This document shows positions 1 to 7,290 of a stretch of 18,401 nt of DNA, piece by piece; position 1 is the stretch's first letter, and the number at the start of each line of letters is the position of its first letter. Source of the DNA: CAYJFX01 sp964370315 (lineage in GTDB: Bacteria; Spirochaetota; Spirochaetia; Treponematales; Treponemataceae); NCBI GenBank assembly GCA_964370315.1, contig CAYJIS010000041.1:1-18401 (forward strand), given 5' to 3'. Position numbers and translations under genes: made by a program. The notes below the pieces were generated by a model, which saw nothing but the letters and a program-made list of their open reading frames with translations, ran no database searches and was not told the origin of the DNA.

Positions 1-95
1 ACAGCATCTCCAGTTGAATACTGGGCATGTGCTAAAGTAGGAGTAAGTGTTAGGAGTAACATACACATAAATACAAAGACCATTGATTTTTTCAT
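1..95 (-). CDS. N-terminus of a secreted protein, cut by the window edge
   Basis: Only the first 31 codons are present and the gene runs off the left edge. The translated start is a classic Sec signal peptide: MKKS, then a hydrophobic core rich in F, V, M and L, then a signal peptidase I site around ALA-like residues (TLAHA before QYS). No lipobox cysteine follows the core, so cleavage by signal peptidase I to a soluble or envelope protein is more likely than lipidation. The ATG at 95 is preceded on the minus strand by AACGGAGGTA, a strong ribosome site, and further upstream by an excellent promoter. The mature domain is outside the window, so no function can be given. Confidence 0.75.
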   Translation of the reverse strand, partial: MKKSMVFVFMCMLLLTLTPTLAHAQYSTGDA

Positions 96-130
96 TAATT
101 TACCTCCGTTATTTTAAATAACCTATAGTA

Positions 131-158
131 ATTATATCATATATCTAAGGCTTGTCAA
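131..158 (-). promoter_or_regulatory. Promoter for the leftmost secreted-protein gene
   Basis: Read on the minus strand: TTGACA (158-153), a 16-base spacer, and TATAAT (136-131) with TG one base before it (extended -10). Both hexamers match the vegetative consensus exactly. The promoter points at the ATG at 95, leaving a leader of about 30 bases with the GGAGG site. This implies strong constitutive expression. Confidence 0.75.
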
Positions 159-198
159 TACAACATTTCTATTCACTTAAATGACTCATTATTATCAC

Positions 199-227
199 TT
201 GCTTTTTGTAGTTAATTTATATAAAAT
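199..227 (+). promoter_or_regulatory. Probable promoter for the MATE gene
   Basis: TTGCTT (199-204), a 17-base spacer and TAAAAT (222-227) precede the MATE ATG at 249. The match is moderate and the area is very AT-rich, so other registers are possible. Confidence 0.4.
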
Positions 228-248
228 AGGCAACATCAGGAGTGAATA

Positions 249-1646
249 ATGAACAAAATTCCTTTATTTGGGAATAAAAAGTTTTATAAGAATGCATTAG
301 CAATAGCACTTCCCGTTATGCTTCAACAGTTTATTACGGCATTAGTTTCTCTAGTTGATAATTTTATGGTTTCAGCACTAGGTGATGAAATGATGGCTTC
401 AGTAAATGTGGCCAATCAATTTAATTTTCTTTTTATCGTTCTACTAAACACAATTATGATAGCAGGGGGAGTATACCTAGCACAATATAAGGGAGCTCAA
501 GACTCTTGGGGAATGCGACAAGCATATAGGTTCAAAATATTATTTGCAATTTTTATTGGAATTATATACTGGGCTATCTTGTTTTTTAATCCAGCACCAC
601 TGTTAAAAGTTATGACTCAAGGAAATGATGCACAGAATATACTAATTTCATATGGTACTGATTATATGAAAATTATAGCATTTACGGCTTTATTTATGCC
701 TTTTTCATTTGCGATTGGAACATCGTATAGAGAAACGGGAAAGCCAACTATACCACTTGTCATTTCAGTAGTAGCAACATGTATTAATACATTTTTAAAC
801 TGGATTTTTATTTATGGAAATTTAGGTGCTCCAAGGCTTGAGGTAGAAGGGGCTGCGCTTGCGACTGTAATTGCACGTGCAATTGAAGCACTGCTATTTT
901 TGTTGTATGCAAGATTTTATAAGGCAGAGTTTTTTGTTGGTGTTAAAAGGATATTAAAAATCAATATACAAATGTTTGTTGAAATACTGCGTAAATCCAC
1001 ACTTGTTTTCTTTTCAGAAATTACTTGGGTTGGTTCAGAATTGTTTATTACTGCGCTTTATAATAGTAGAGGTGGAGCAGAAAATGTTGCTGGTATGGCG
1101 GCAGGGTTTGCCATTGCTAATATTTTTTATCTTGTTTTTTCAGGTGTTCATACTGCAACTGCTGTTCTTGTTGGAAATAGGTTGGGTGCAGGTCATTTGC
1201 AAGAAGCACAATCAAGGGCAAAGTGGTTAATGAGTGGCTCCGTCATTGCAGGAATTGTAATTGGGATGTTTATGTATGTATCTAGCTTTAGCATTCCATA
1301 TATTTATGGAAATTTAACAATTGACGCACACCATATTACAAGAAACCTATTATATGTTGTTGCATTTTTCATGCCTCTGTGGGCTCTACTCAATGCCCAA
1401 TTTGCAGTAGCTCGCTCTGGAGGCGATACAGTATTTGGTGTTATAGTTGATGTTCCTGTTAGTGTTTTATTATTTGCACCAATTGCAATAGTTCTCACAA
1501 AATACACAAATACTTCTGCACCGCTAATCTTTGGGCTTTCAAAATTAACTGACTTTGCAAAGCTAGCATTTGCAGTACATTTTTTATCAAAAAAAAGATG
1601 GGTAAAAAAGCTTACTAAGGACAGTCATGAAGAGGAATTATTATAA
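249..1646 (+). CDS. MATE family efflux transporter
   Basis: A 465-residue polytopic membrane protein of the MATE (NorM/DinF-like) superfamily, which exports cationic drugs, dyes or metabolites in exchange for Na+ or H+. Length and hydrophobic profile fit two six-helix halves. Recognisable family sequence includes the N-terminal stretch ALPVMLQQFITALVSLVDN, in which D and N line the first helix, and the repeat-half start in the middle (around residues 250-260, ITWVGSELFI). The C-terminus is a short charged cytosolic tail. The start ATG is supported by AGGAG about six bases upstream. The gene stands alone and converges on the ABC-transporter genes, with 33 bp between stop codons. The substrate cannot be told from sequence. 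Confidence 0.88.
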   Translation: MNKIPLFGNKKFYKNALAIALPVMLQQFITALVSLVDNFMVSALGDEMMASVNVANQFNFLFIVLLNTIMIAGGVYLAQYKGAQDSWGMRQAYRFKILFAIFIGIIYWAILFFNPAPLLKVMTQGNDAQNILISYGTDYMKIIAFTALFMPFSFAIGTSYRETGKPTIPLVISVVATCINTFLNWIFIYGNLGAPRLEVEGAALATVIARAIEALLFLLYARFYKAEFFVGVKRILKINIQMFVEILRKSTLVFFSEITWVGSELFITALYNSRGGAENVAGMAAGFAIANIFYLVFSGVHTATAVLVGNRLGAGHLQEAQSRAKWLMSGSVIAGIVIGMFMYVSSFSIPYIYGNLTIDAHHITRNLLYVVAFFMPLWALLNAQFAVARSGGDTVFGVIVDVPVSVLLFAPIAIVLTKYTNTSAPLIFGLSKLTDFAKLAFAVHFLSKKRWVKKLTKDSHEEELL

Positions 1647-1658
1647 AATAATTCCTCT
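1631..1658. terminator. Hairpin between convergent MATE and permease genes
   Basis: A perfect 12-bp stem (1631-1642 with 1647-1658) and a four-base loop ATAA. The stem starts inside the last MATE codons and the loop contains most of the stop codon. No T-run follows on either strand, so it is not a classical intrinsic terminator. Its place between convergent genes fits a bidirectional end or mRNA-stabilising hairpin. Confidence 0.45.
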
Positions 1659-1679
1659 TAGACTAAGAAAGATTTACTG

Positions 1680-3344
1680 CTAAATAGCAATGTCTTTTCC
1701 TTTACTCACTTTATAAAATACTAAGAGTGAAATAACGGTTATACAGGTTAACATAGCACTAAGAGCTGCAGCAATGCCATAATTGCCTCGAATAACCTGT
1801 GTATATATTTCAATTGTCATTGTTCTTGTTTTTCCAGTGTAGAGTAAAATCGCAGTTGATAGCTCTGTAATCATTGTAATCCAAGACAATATTGCCCCAC
1901 TAATTATACCAGGTGCCATCATAGGAATAGTAACCTTAACAAATGTTTTTAAGTTACTAGCCCCAAGTGAGAGGCCAGCTTCTTCAACTGTTAATGGTAT
2001 TTGTTGCAATGTTGCAACAGTACTCCTAATTGTATATGGTAAACGTCTAATTACAAGTGCAATAACCATAATTGCTAAACTACCTGTAAGGATAAGTGGT
2101 GGTTTAGAAAACGCAATAATGAGTGATATACCAAGTACAGAGCCTGGTATAATATATGGTATCATTGATATAGAATCGATAACTGCAGTAACTTTTGATT
2201 TTCGCCGAACAACTAAATATGCAATAAATACTGCTATAACCACTATAACAATAAGTGAGATAAGTGGAATAAGAATAGTATTTGTTATTGCCTTACTTGC
2301 TTTATCAAAAGCTTGTACGTAAGACTCAAAGCCATATCCTTCAACAAATACTGTTCCATTTGTATTTTTAAAAGAGGTAAATATCAAGTACGTTTGTGGA
2401 AGGATTGATAAACCAACGATACAATACGAATATGCATGAACAAGTATATTTGTTATTCTTTTCTTTGGCTTTATGGGCCGAATTTTATTAATCGAGTTCA
2501 TAGTAAATGATTTTTTATTAGCTATATAGCGTTGTGTCAAAAAAACTATAGTAGTAATAATTACAGCTATTGATGCAATTGCAGCTGCAAAACCATCATC
2601 TCCTCCAAGCTCACTCATAAACTCATTAAAAATTGTAACCGGGAAAGTTCTGTAGCCTTCTCCAATAAGCATTGGCGTACCAAAATCTGATAAACTATTC
2701 ATAAAAATAAGAAGTGATCCTGCAAGAATTGTAGGTAGAATTAATGGCACTATTACTTTAATAAATCGTTTTGCACCAGATGTACCTAGATTTTCACTAG
2801 CTTCGAGTAGTGAGTTATCAACATTTGAAAGAGCACCGCTTACATAAAGAAACATTAGTGGATACAATTGTAATGTTAATACTAATACAATTCCGCCAAA
2901 TCCATAAATAGTTGGCATTTCGATCCCAAAAATATTCATTGCAAAGTTTGTTATTAAACCATTTCTTCCAAGCAATAGTATCCAAGAATAGGCTCCAATA
3001 AAGGGGGCCGACATACTCGACAATATTACTAGCATACGAAGTATCGGTTTACCTTTTATTTCAAAACGAGTAAAAAAATAGGCTAGAGGAGTACCAAGTA
3101 GCGCTGTTAAAAATGTAACGCATATGGTAACCTTAAATGAATTTAATAGTGTATTAAAATAATACGGTTTTGAAAAAAATGTAACAAAATACTCTAATGT
3201 AAACGTATTTGTCTCTGTATCAAATACAGCTTGTTTTAAAAGTGAAAACAAAGGTATTATCATAAAAATAATGTATAACAGTATAATTACAAGTGTTGAC
3301 ATATTCCAGATGTTTGATTTAATTTTTAGTGGACTATTTTTCAT
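1680..3344 (-). CDS. Ferric-type ABC transporter permease, two fused domains
   Basis: A 554-residue membrane protein with two binding-protein-dependent permease domains in one chain, the layout of FbpB/SfuB/AfuB iron permeases and some phosphonate permeases. Each half carries the EAA loop that docks on the ATPase: residues 181-200 (EASENLGTSGAKRF...VP) and 454-474 (EEAGLSLGASNLKTF...IP). Hydrophobic segments start near residue 17 and continue to the C-terminus, with a charged linker near 280-300 (IRPIKPKKR). The ATG lies one base after the ATPase stop codon, so the two are translated from one transcript; the ribosome site (GGTAGT) is weak, suggesting coupling. It is the last gene of a three-gene importer operon. 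The substrate is probably Fe(III), but 2-aminoethylphosphonate or thiamine-type importers share this architecture. Confidence 0.88.
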   Translation of the reverse strand: MKNSPLKIKSNIWNMSTLVIILLYIIFMIIPLFSLLKQAVFDTETNTFTLEYFVTFFSKPYYFNTLLNSFKVTICVTFLTALLGTPLAYFFTRFEIKGKPILRMLVILSSMSAPFIGAYSWILLLGRNGLITNFAMNIFGIEMPTIYGFGGIVLVLTLQLYPLMFLYVSGALSNVDNSLLEASENLGTSGAKRFIKVIVPLILPTILAGSLLIFMNSLSDFGTPMLIGEGYRTFPVTIFNEFMSELGGDDGFAAAIASIAVIITTIVFLTQRYIANKKSFTMNSINKIRPIKPKKRITNILVHAYSYCIVGLSILPQTYLIFTSFKNTNGTVFVEGYGFESYVQAFDKASKAITNTILIPLISLIVIVVIAVFIAYLVVRRKSKVTAVIDSISMIPYIIPGSVLGISLIIAFSKPPLILTGSLAIMVIALVIRRLPYTIRSTVATLQQIPLTVEEAGLSLGASNLKTFVKVTIPMMAPGIISGAILSWITMITELSTAILLYTGKTRTMTIEIYTQVIRGNYGIAAALSAMLTCITVISLLVFYKVSKGKDIAI

Positions 3345-3345
3345 A

Positions 3346-4401
3346 TTATACTACCAAATTTGTAAGTCCATCTTCAGTAAAAATATTTATTTTTTCAGTT
3401 TTTACATCTAATGATACGGTATCATGTATTTTATATGGACTATCTAATTGAGATTCACTTATAACTTCCACAATATTATTTCCTTGTAGTTCTACAATAA
3501 AGTGTGTATTAAGTCCTAAGAAAATTTTATCTACGATTTTTCCTTTTAAACCACTGCTTGAAAAAACAAACTCTTCAGGTCTAATAGAAACTTTAACAAC
3601 CTCGTCTAAGTTTTTGTTAAAGGAAAAAGAATAGTCTAGCATATTTACTTTCTTATTATTTTTATCAAATGTTGCATCTAAAATATTTGTCCTTCCAATA
3701 AAACTTGCAACAAATAAATTATTAGGTCTGTGGTAAATTGCTTGTGGTGTATCAATTTGTTGGATTTCACCATTGTTCATTACCGCAATTCTATCACTAA
3801 TTGCCATAGCTTCTTCTTGATCATGTGTAACATATACAGTTGTGATTCCAACTTCTTTTTGTATATCTCTAATTGCTTGACGCATTTCTATGCGTAATTT
3901 TGCATCTAAGTTTGAAAGTGGTTCATCCATTAGCAAGACATCTGGCTTAATGGCTAGAGCCCTTGCTAGTGCAACTCTTTGTTGTTGTCCTCCACTTAAA
4001 CGTTCTGGCATTCTATCTTTATATTCATAAATCTTCATTAGATGTAAGAATTTATCGGCTTCTGTTTCAATTGTATTTTTGTCTAGTTTACGATTTTTTA
4101 AACCAAACATGACATTTTCTTTAACAGTTAAATGAGGGAAAATAGCATAATTTTGGAAAACCATACCAATATTTCGCTTGTTTGCATCAACATCGTTAAT
4201 GAGTAAATCATCAAAATGAAATGTTCCGCCTTCGATTGTGTTAAAGCCTGCTATCATTCTAAGAAGTGTTGTTTTTCCACAACCACTTGGGCCTAATAAA
4301 GTAAAAAACTCACCTTTATTAATTTGTACATTGAGTTTATCAATAATAGTTACATTACCGTATTTCTTTATTGCATCAACTATATTTATTTCTTTGCTCA
4401 T
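3346..4401 (-). CDS. ABC transporter ATP-binding protein (FbpC/PotA-like)
   Basis: A 351-residue ATPase that powers the importer. Visible motifs in order: Walker A GPSGCGKTT (37-45), Q-loop glutamine at 83 (VFQNYAIFPH), ABC signature LSGGQQQR (135-142), Walker B VLLMDE (155-160), D-loop SNLDAK (163-168) and the switch histidine at 193 (VTHDQEEAMA). The region after about residue 240 is a C-terminal regulatory domain of the TOBE/OB-fold type typical of the CUT1/FbpC/PotA group; its exact ligand is unknown. The ATG is preceded by AAGGAAA. It lies directly downstream of a palindrome that probably reduces read-through from the SBP gene, and one base before the permease gene. All catalytic residues are intact. 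Confidence 0.92.
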   Translation of the reverse strand: MSKEINIVDAIKKYGNVTIIDKLNVQINKGEFFTLLGPSGCGKTTLLRMIAGFNTIEGGTFHFDDLLINDVDANKRNIGMVFQNYAIFPHLTVKENVMFGLKNRKLDKNTIETEADKFLHLMKIYEYKDRMPERLSGGQQQRVALARALAIKPDVLLMDEPLSNLDAKLRIEMRQAIRDIQKEVGITTVYVTHDQEEAMAISDRIAVMNNGEIQQIDTPQAIYHRPNNLFVASFIGRTNILDATFDKNNKKVNMLDYSFSFNKNLDEVVKVSIRPEEFVFSSSGLKGKIVDKIFLGLNTHFIVELQGNNIVEVISESQLDSPYKIHDTVSLDVKTEKINIFTEDGLTNLVV

Positions 4402-4421
4402 TTCATTTCCTTGTAAAAATA

Positions 4422-4455
4422 TAAAAGAGCTTTAACAATTGTTAAAGCTCTTTTA
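4422..4455 (-). terminator. Palindromic terminator/attenuator between SBP and ATPase genes
   Basis: A perfect 34-bp palindrome: 15-bp arms at 4422-4436 and 4441-4455 around AATT. On the minus strand it is followed at once by TATTTTTAC, a T-rich tract, and then by the ATPase ribosome site AAGGAAA. It therefore looks like an internal terminator that lets a fraction of transcripts reach the ATPase and permease genes. It could also act as a 3' stabiliser for the SBP mRNA. It is clear as a structure, inferred as to effect. Confidence 0.75.
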
Positions 4456-4460
4456 TGGTA

Positions 4461-5477
4461 TTAACCTTGAATATCTACGTAAATATCTTTAAATCTATTT
4501 ACAATATCGTCTTTGTTGTTAGATACATATGGAGTATCTTCTTCAAGAATTGTAATTTCATTAAATGGTACCATGTAGTCTGCTGTTTGTGCATCTTTAT
4601 ATACAGGTCTATTAGTTAATGTTAAACCAAAACTATCTTGAATTTCTTTGCTTGTAATAAAGTCAATAAAAAGTTTTGCGTTGTTCATATTCTTTGCACC
4701 TTTAATGATTGCACTACCAGCAGGTAAGAATACTGCACCTTCTTCCATGTATACAACTTCAACATCAGCTCCATCTTGAACTAGTTTTGCACTTGGGTCT
4801 TCATAGCTCAATCCAATAGCATATTCACCATCACGAACACCTTTCCAAACAGAACTACTTGAATCAATTGTAACTGCTAAACTATAAAGTTCTTTTACAT
4901 AATCCCATGCAGCTTGATTGTCATAACCACCCATTGCTAATAGCATGTTTGTTAAGTGAGCATAGGCACTTGAACTTGCAGCAGGATTAGCACTTACAAT
5001 TTTCCCTTCTAAAGATGGATCTAGTAGGTCTGCATAACCTTTAATATCCATGCCTTGTGTTAGAGATTTGTTTAATACTAAAACTGAACCATCAAGAACG
5101 TAAGGTGTGATATAACCATCTTTATTGCGGTAAATATCAATAATGTTATTATCATTTGCACTTGTGTATTGCTCAAATAAATTTGGATACAACATGTATG
5201 TCGCTAAAGAGCCACCATAAATAACATCGCCTTGAGGATCATTTTGTTCGCCTTCAATTCTCTTGAAAAGCTCACCTGTTCCTGCACTAATTACTTCAAC
5301 TTCTACACCATACTTTTCTTCAAAAAGAGGTACTGTAGCATTGAGTAATCCATCACTGTTTGGTGAATATACTACTAATGTATCTGATTCACCCGTTGAA
5401 CTTTCATTAGTTTTTGAACAAGCAATAAATGTAATAATTACGCTTAACATCAAAACTGCAAAAAGAATCTTTTTCAT
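4461..5477 (-). CDS. ABC transporter substrate-binding lipoprotein, iron (FbpA)-like
   Basis: A 338-residue extracytoplasmic solute-binding protein. The first 20 residues are a lipoprotein signal peptide ending FIAC, with Cys20 as the lipidated residue, so it is membrane-anchored outside the cytoplasm. The mature part begins with a Ser/Thr/Glu-rich linker and then LVVYSPNSDGLLNATVPLFE, the usual N-terminal strand of the FbpA/FutA/phosphonate-binding cluster. Later family-typical pieces are YEDPSAKLVQDGADVEVVY and FLPAGSAIIKGAKN. The adjacent tyrosine pair that binds Fe(III) in Haemophilus/Neisseria FbpA is not seen, so iron is a family-based guess. The start is supported by AGGAGA six to seven bases upstream. 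First gene of the importer operon; it has its own consensus promoter and a palindrome after its stop. Confidence 0.87.
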   Translation of the reverse strand: MKKILFAVLMLSVIITFIACSKTNESSTGESDTLVVYSPNSDGLLNATVPLFEEKYGVEVEVISAGTGELFKRIEGEQNDPQGDVIYGGSLATYMLYPNLFEQYTSANDNNIIDIYRNKDGYITPYVLDGSVLVLNKSLTQGMDIKGYADLLDPSLEGKIVSANPAASSSAYAHLTNMLLAMGGYDNQAAWDYVKELYSLAVTIDSSSSVWKGVRDGEYAIGLSYEDPSAKLVQDGADVEVVYMEEGAVFLPAGSAIIKGAKNMNNAKLFIDFITSKEIQDSFGLTLTNRPVYKDAQTADYMVPFNEITILEEDTPYVSNNKDDIVNRFKDIYVDIQG

Positions 5478-5537
5478 ATTTGTCTCCTAGTGTTACATAA
5501 TATTTAATTTAAGTATTTTATCTATGTACACCCTTAT

Positions 5538-5566
5538 ATTATAGAGTTACTATTAATTTTTTGCAA
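5538..5566 (-). promoter_or_regulatory. Promoter for the SBP/ABC importer operon
   Basis: On the minus strand: TTGCAA (5566-5561), 17-base spacer, TATAAT (5543-5538). Leader length to the ATG at 5477 is about 55 bases. No clear Fur-type 19-bp box was found over it. Confidence 0.7.
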
Positions 5567-5625
5567 TAATTATTTGTTAAAATAATTGAAAATTTTGAAA
5601 AAAGCTACAATAATAACCTAAGCAT

Positions 5626-5726
5626 CGCTCATAATATTATAAAATTTCATTAATGTGTTTTGATTTAAAACGACGGAATTTTTAGTGCCGTAATCATAAA
5701 TCAAATACACTAATTATGAACTAGCG
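5626..5726. repeat. Interrupted, nested inverted repeat
   Basis: Main arms: 13 bases at 5655-5667 (GTGTTTTGATTTA) and 14 bases at 5697-5710 (TAAATCAAATACAC), complementary with one bulged base. Inside them ACGG (5672-5675) pairs with CCGT (5688-5691); outside them CGCT plus CATAA (5626-5634) pair with TTATG plus AGCG (5714-5718, 5723-5726). The few GC-containing patches in this AT-rich stretch are those in pairing positions. It lies outside both flanking mRNA leaders. It may be a transcribed structured RNA, a protein-binding site or a decayed mobile-element fragment. Confidence 0.45.
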
Positions 5727-5782
5727 TGGAGTAAATAGAATTATTAATAAAATAAAACATTTGTATAAAATTGATTATATGC

Positions 5783-5811
5783 TTGCAAAATTTGTATTTT
5801 TATTATATAAT
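5783..5811 (+). promoter_or_regulatory. Promoter for the gad operon
   Basis: TTGCAA (5783-5788), 17-base spacer, TATAAT (5806-5811). These are the same hexamers and spacing as the divergent importer promoter. The expected transcription start is near 5818, leaving about 60 bases of leader before the gad ATG at 5879. Confidence 0.7.
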
Positions 5812-5813
5812 TG

Positions 5814-5825
5814 TACAATATTGTA
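5814..5825. promoter_or_regulatory. Candidate operator at the gad transcription start
   Basis: A perfect 12-bp palindrome, TACAATATTGTA, begins three bases after the -10 and covers the expected start site. Position and symmetry fit a repressor site, but in such AT-rich DNA a 12-bp palindrome can arise by chance and no regulator gene is adjacent. Confidence 0.35.
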
Positions 5826-5878
5826 TATGTGTTTGATTTGTAAATAAAACATTGAGCACAAAAATTATTGGAGGTAAT

Positions 5879-7276
5879 ATGGTACATAACAAACAAAGTA
5901 TTAGTTTTAATCAAAAAGATGAGCTTTATGGGTCGCCTGATGCTCATAAAATTCTACCAAAGTTTAAAATACCAGAAAAAGAAATGGATGCTCGCCATGC
6001 ATATGAATTAATTCATAATGAACTCATGTTAGACGGAAATGCTTCTCAGAATTTAGCGACATTTGTGCAAACTTGGGAAGAAGATGAAGTGCACAAATTG
6101 ATGGATGAGTGCATTGTAAAAAATATGATTGATAAAAGTGAGTATCCGCAAACTGCTGCTCTTGAAGAGCGATGTGTTCATATGCTAGCAAACCTTTGGA
6201 ATTGTCAAAATGCAGATTCAACTTTGGGAACTTCAACAACAGGTTCTTCAGAAGCAGCAATGCTTGGGGGTCTTGCAATGCTTCGTAACTGGAGAATTAA
6301 ACGAAAGTCCGAAAGAAAAGTTTTTGAAAAACCGAACTTAATTTGTGGTGCAGTTCAAGTTTGCTGGCATAAATTTGCTCAATACTGGGATGTAGAGCTA
6401 AGAGAGGTTCCACTCGAAAAAGATAAGTATGTTATGACTGGTTCCGACATAGAAAACTACGCTGATGAAAATACAATTGGTGTAGTGGTTACTTATGGTT
6501 TAACCATGACACTTCATTATGAAGATGTACAAGATATTTCTAATGCACTAGATGTTTTACAACAAGATAAAGGATTTGATATACCTATACATGTTGATGG
6601 AGCGAGTGGTGCTTTTTTAGCACCATTTATCGAAGATCAATGTAATATTGCTTGGGATTTTAGAGTTTCCCGTGTAAAATCAATAAACGCATCGGGTCAT
6701 AAGTTTGGTCTAGCTCCAGTTGGGGTTGGTTGGATTATTTGGAGAGATGCAAGCTGCCTTCCCGTAGAACTCATTTTTAATGTCAACTATTTGGGTGGAA
6801 ATATGCCAACCTTTGCTCTTAACTTTTCAAGACCAGGAGGACAAGTTGTTGCACAATACTATAATCTTATTCGTCTTGGGCTAGATGGATACAAGAAAAT
6901 ACAAACAGCATCAAGTGAAACTGGAAAATGGCTTGCAATGCATATCAAAAGAATTAAATATTTTGATATTGTTTATGATGGAACAGGCGGCATTCCTGGT
7001 GTTGTTTGGAGATTAAAAGATACCGCCAAAGCAGGTTTTTCGTTATTTGATCTTGCAGACAGGCTACAAACAAGAGGTTGGCTTGTACCTGCGTACTCTT
7101 TGCCAAATAATATTACTGATGTTGTTGTACAGCGAGTTTTAGTTAAACAAAACTTAACAAGGGATATGGCTAGTCTATTATTGGATGATATATATCGGGC
7201 ATTAGAATATCTTGAAAAGCATACAGTTGCTACACCTCTTACAGAAAAAGAAGCCGGAGGCTTTAAGCATACTTAA
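5879..7276 (+). CDS. gadB: Glutamate decarboxylase
   Basis: PLP-dependent enzyme converting L-glutamate to GABA and CO2, using up a proton; cytosolic hexamer in the well-studied E. coli form. At 465 residues it is one short of E. coli GadB and collinear with it. Visible motifs: TGSSEA (121-126), the PLP-contacting aspartate in HVDGASG (Asp240), and the Schiff-base lysine in SINASGHKFG (Lys275). The C-terminus GGFKHT keeps the penultimate histidine that in E. coli GadB closes the active site at neutral pH, so acid activation is probably conserved. The ATG at 5879 was chosen because GGAGG ends four bases before it; an upstream in-frame TTG at 5852 has no ribosome site. The antiporter gene follows 14 bp downstream, making a classic acid-resistance pair. 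Confidence 0.96.
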   Translation: MVHNKQSISFNQKDELYGSPDAHKILPKFKIPEKEMDARHAYELIHNELMLDGNASQNLATFVQTWEEDEVHKLMDECIVKNMIDKSEYPQTAALEERCVHMLANLWNCQNADSTLGTSTTGSSEAAMLGGLAMLRNWRIKRKSERKVFEKPNLICGAVQVCWHKFAQYWDVELREVPLEKDKYVMTGSDIENYADENTIGVVVTYGLTMTLHYEDVQDISNALDVLQQDKGFDIPIHVDGASGAFLAPFIEDQCNIAWDFRVSRVKSINASGHKFGLAPVGVGWIIWRDASCLPVELIFNVNYLGGNMPTFALNFSRPGGQVVAQYYNLIRLGLDGYKKIQTASSETGKWLAMHIKRIKYFDIVYDGTGGIPGVVWRLKDTAKAGFSLFDLADRLQTRGWLVPAYSLPNNITDVVVQRVLVKQNLTRDMASLLLDDIYRALEYLEKHTVATPLTEKEAGGFKHT

Positions 7277-7290
7277 TTAAAGGAGAATTT

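Larger units (their letters stand above)
5478..5878. other. 401-bp divergent intergenic region
   Basis: No coding region is supported here. It holds a consensus promoter firing left into the SBP gene (5538-5566), a matching one firing right into the gad operon (5783-5811), a 12-bp palindrome at the expected gad start site (5814-5825), and between the promoters an interrupted inverted repeat (5626-5726). The rest is AT-rich sequence without recognisable content. Confidence 0.8.

Noticed and set aside
2119..2322. Plus-strand open frame inside the permease gene
   Set aside because: A shadow of the minus-strand permease; its composition mirrors codons of membrane helices on the other strand.
5852..5878. 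In-frame TTG start nine codons upstream of the glutamate decarboxylase ATG
   Set aside because: No ribosome site precedes it, while GGAGG lies just before the ATG at 5879, and the ATG form matches the family length.
5744..5947. Minus-strand open frame across the gad promoter and start
   Set aside because: It covers a good promoter and the start of a real gene, is low-complexity and has no family resemblance.
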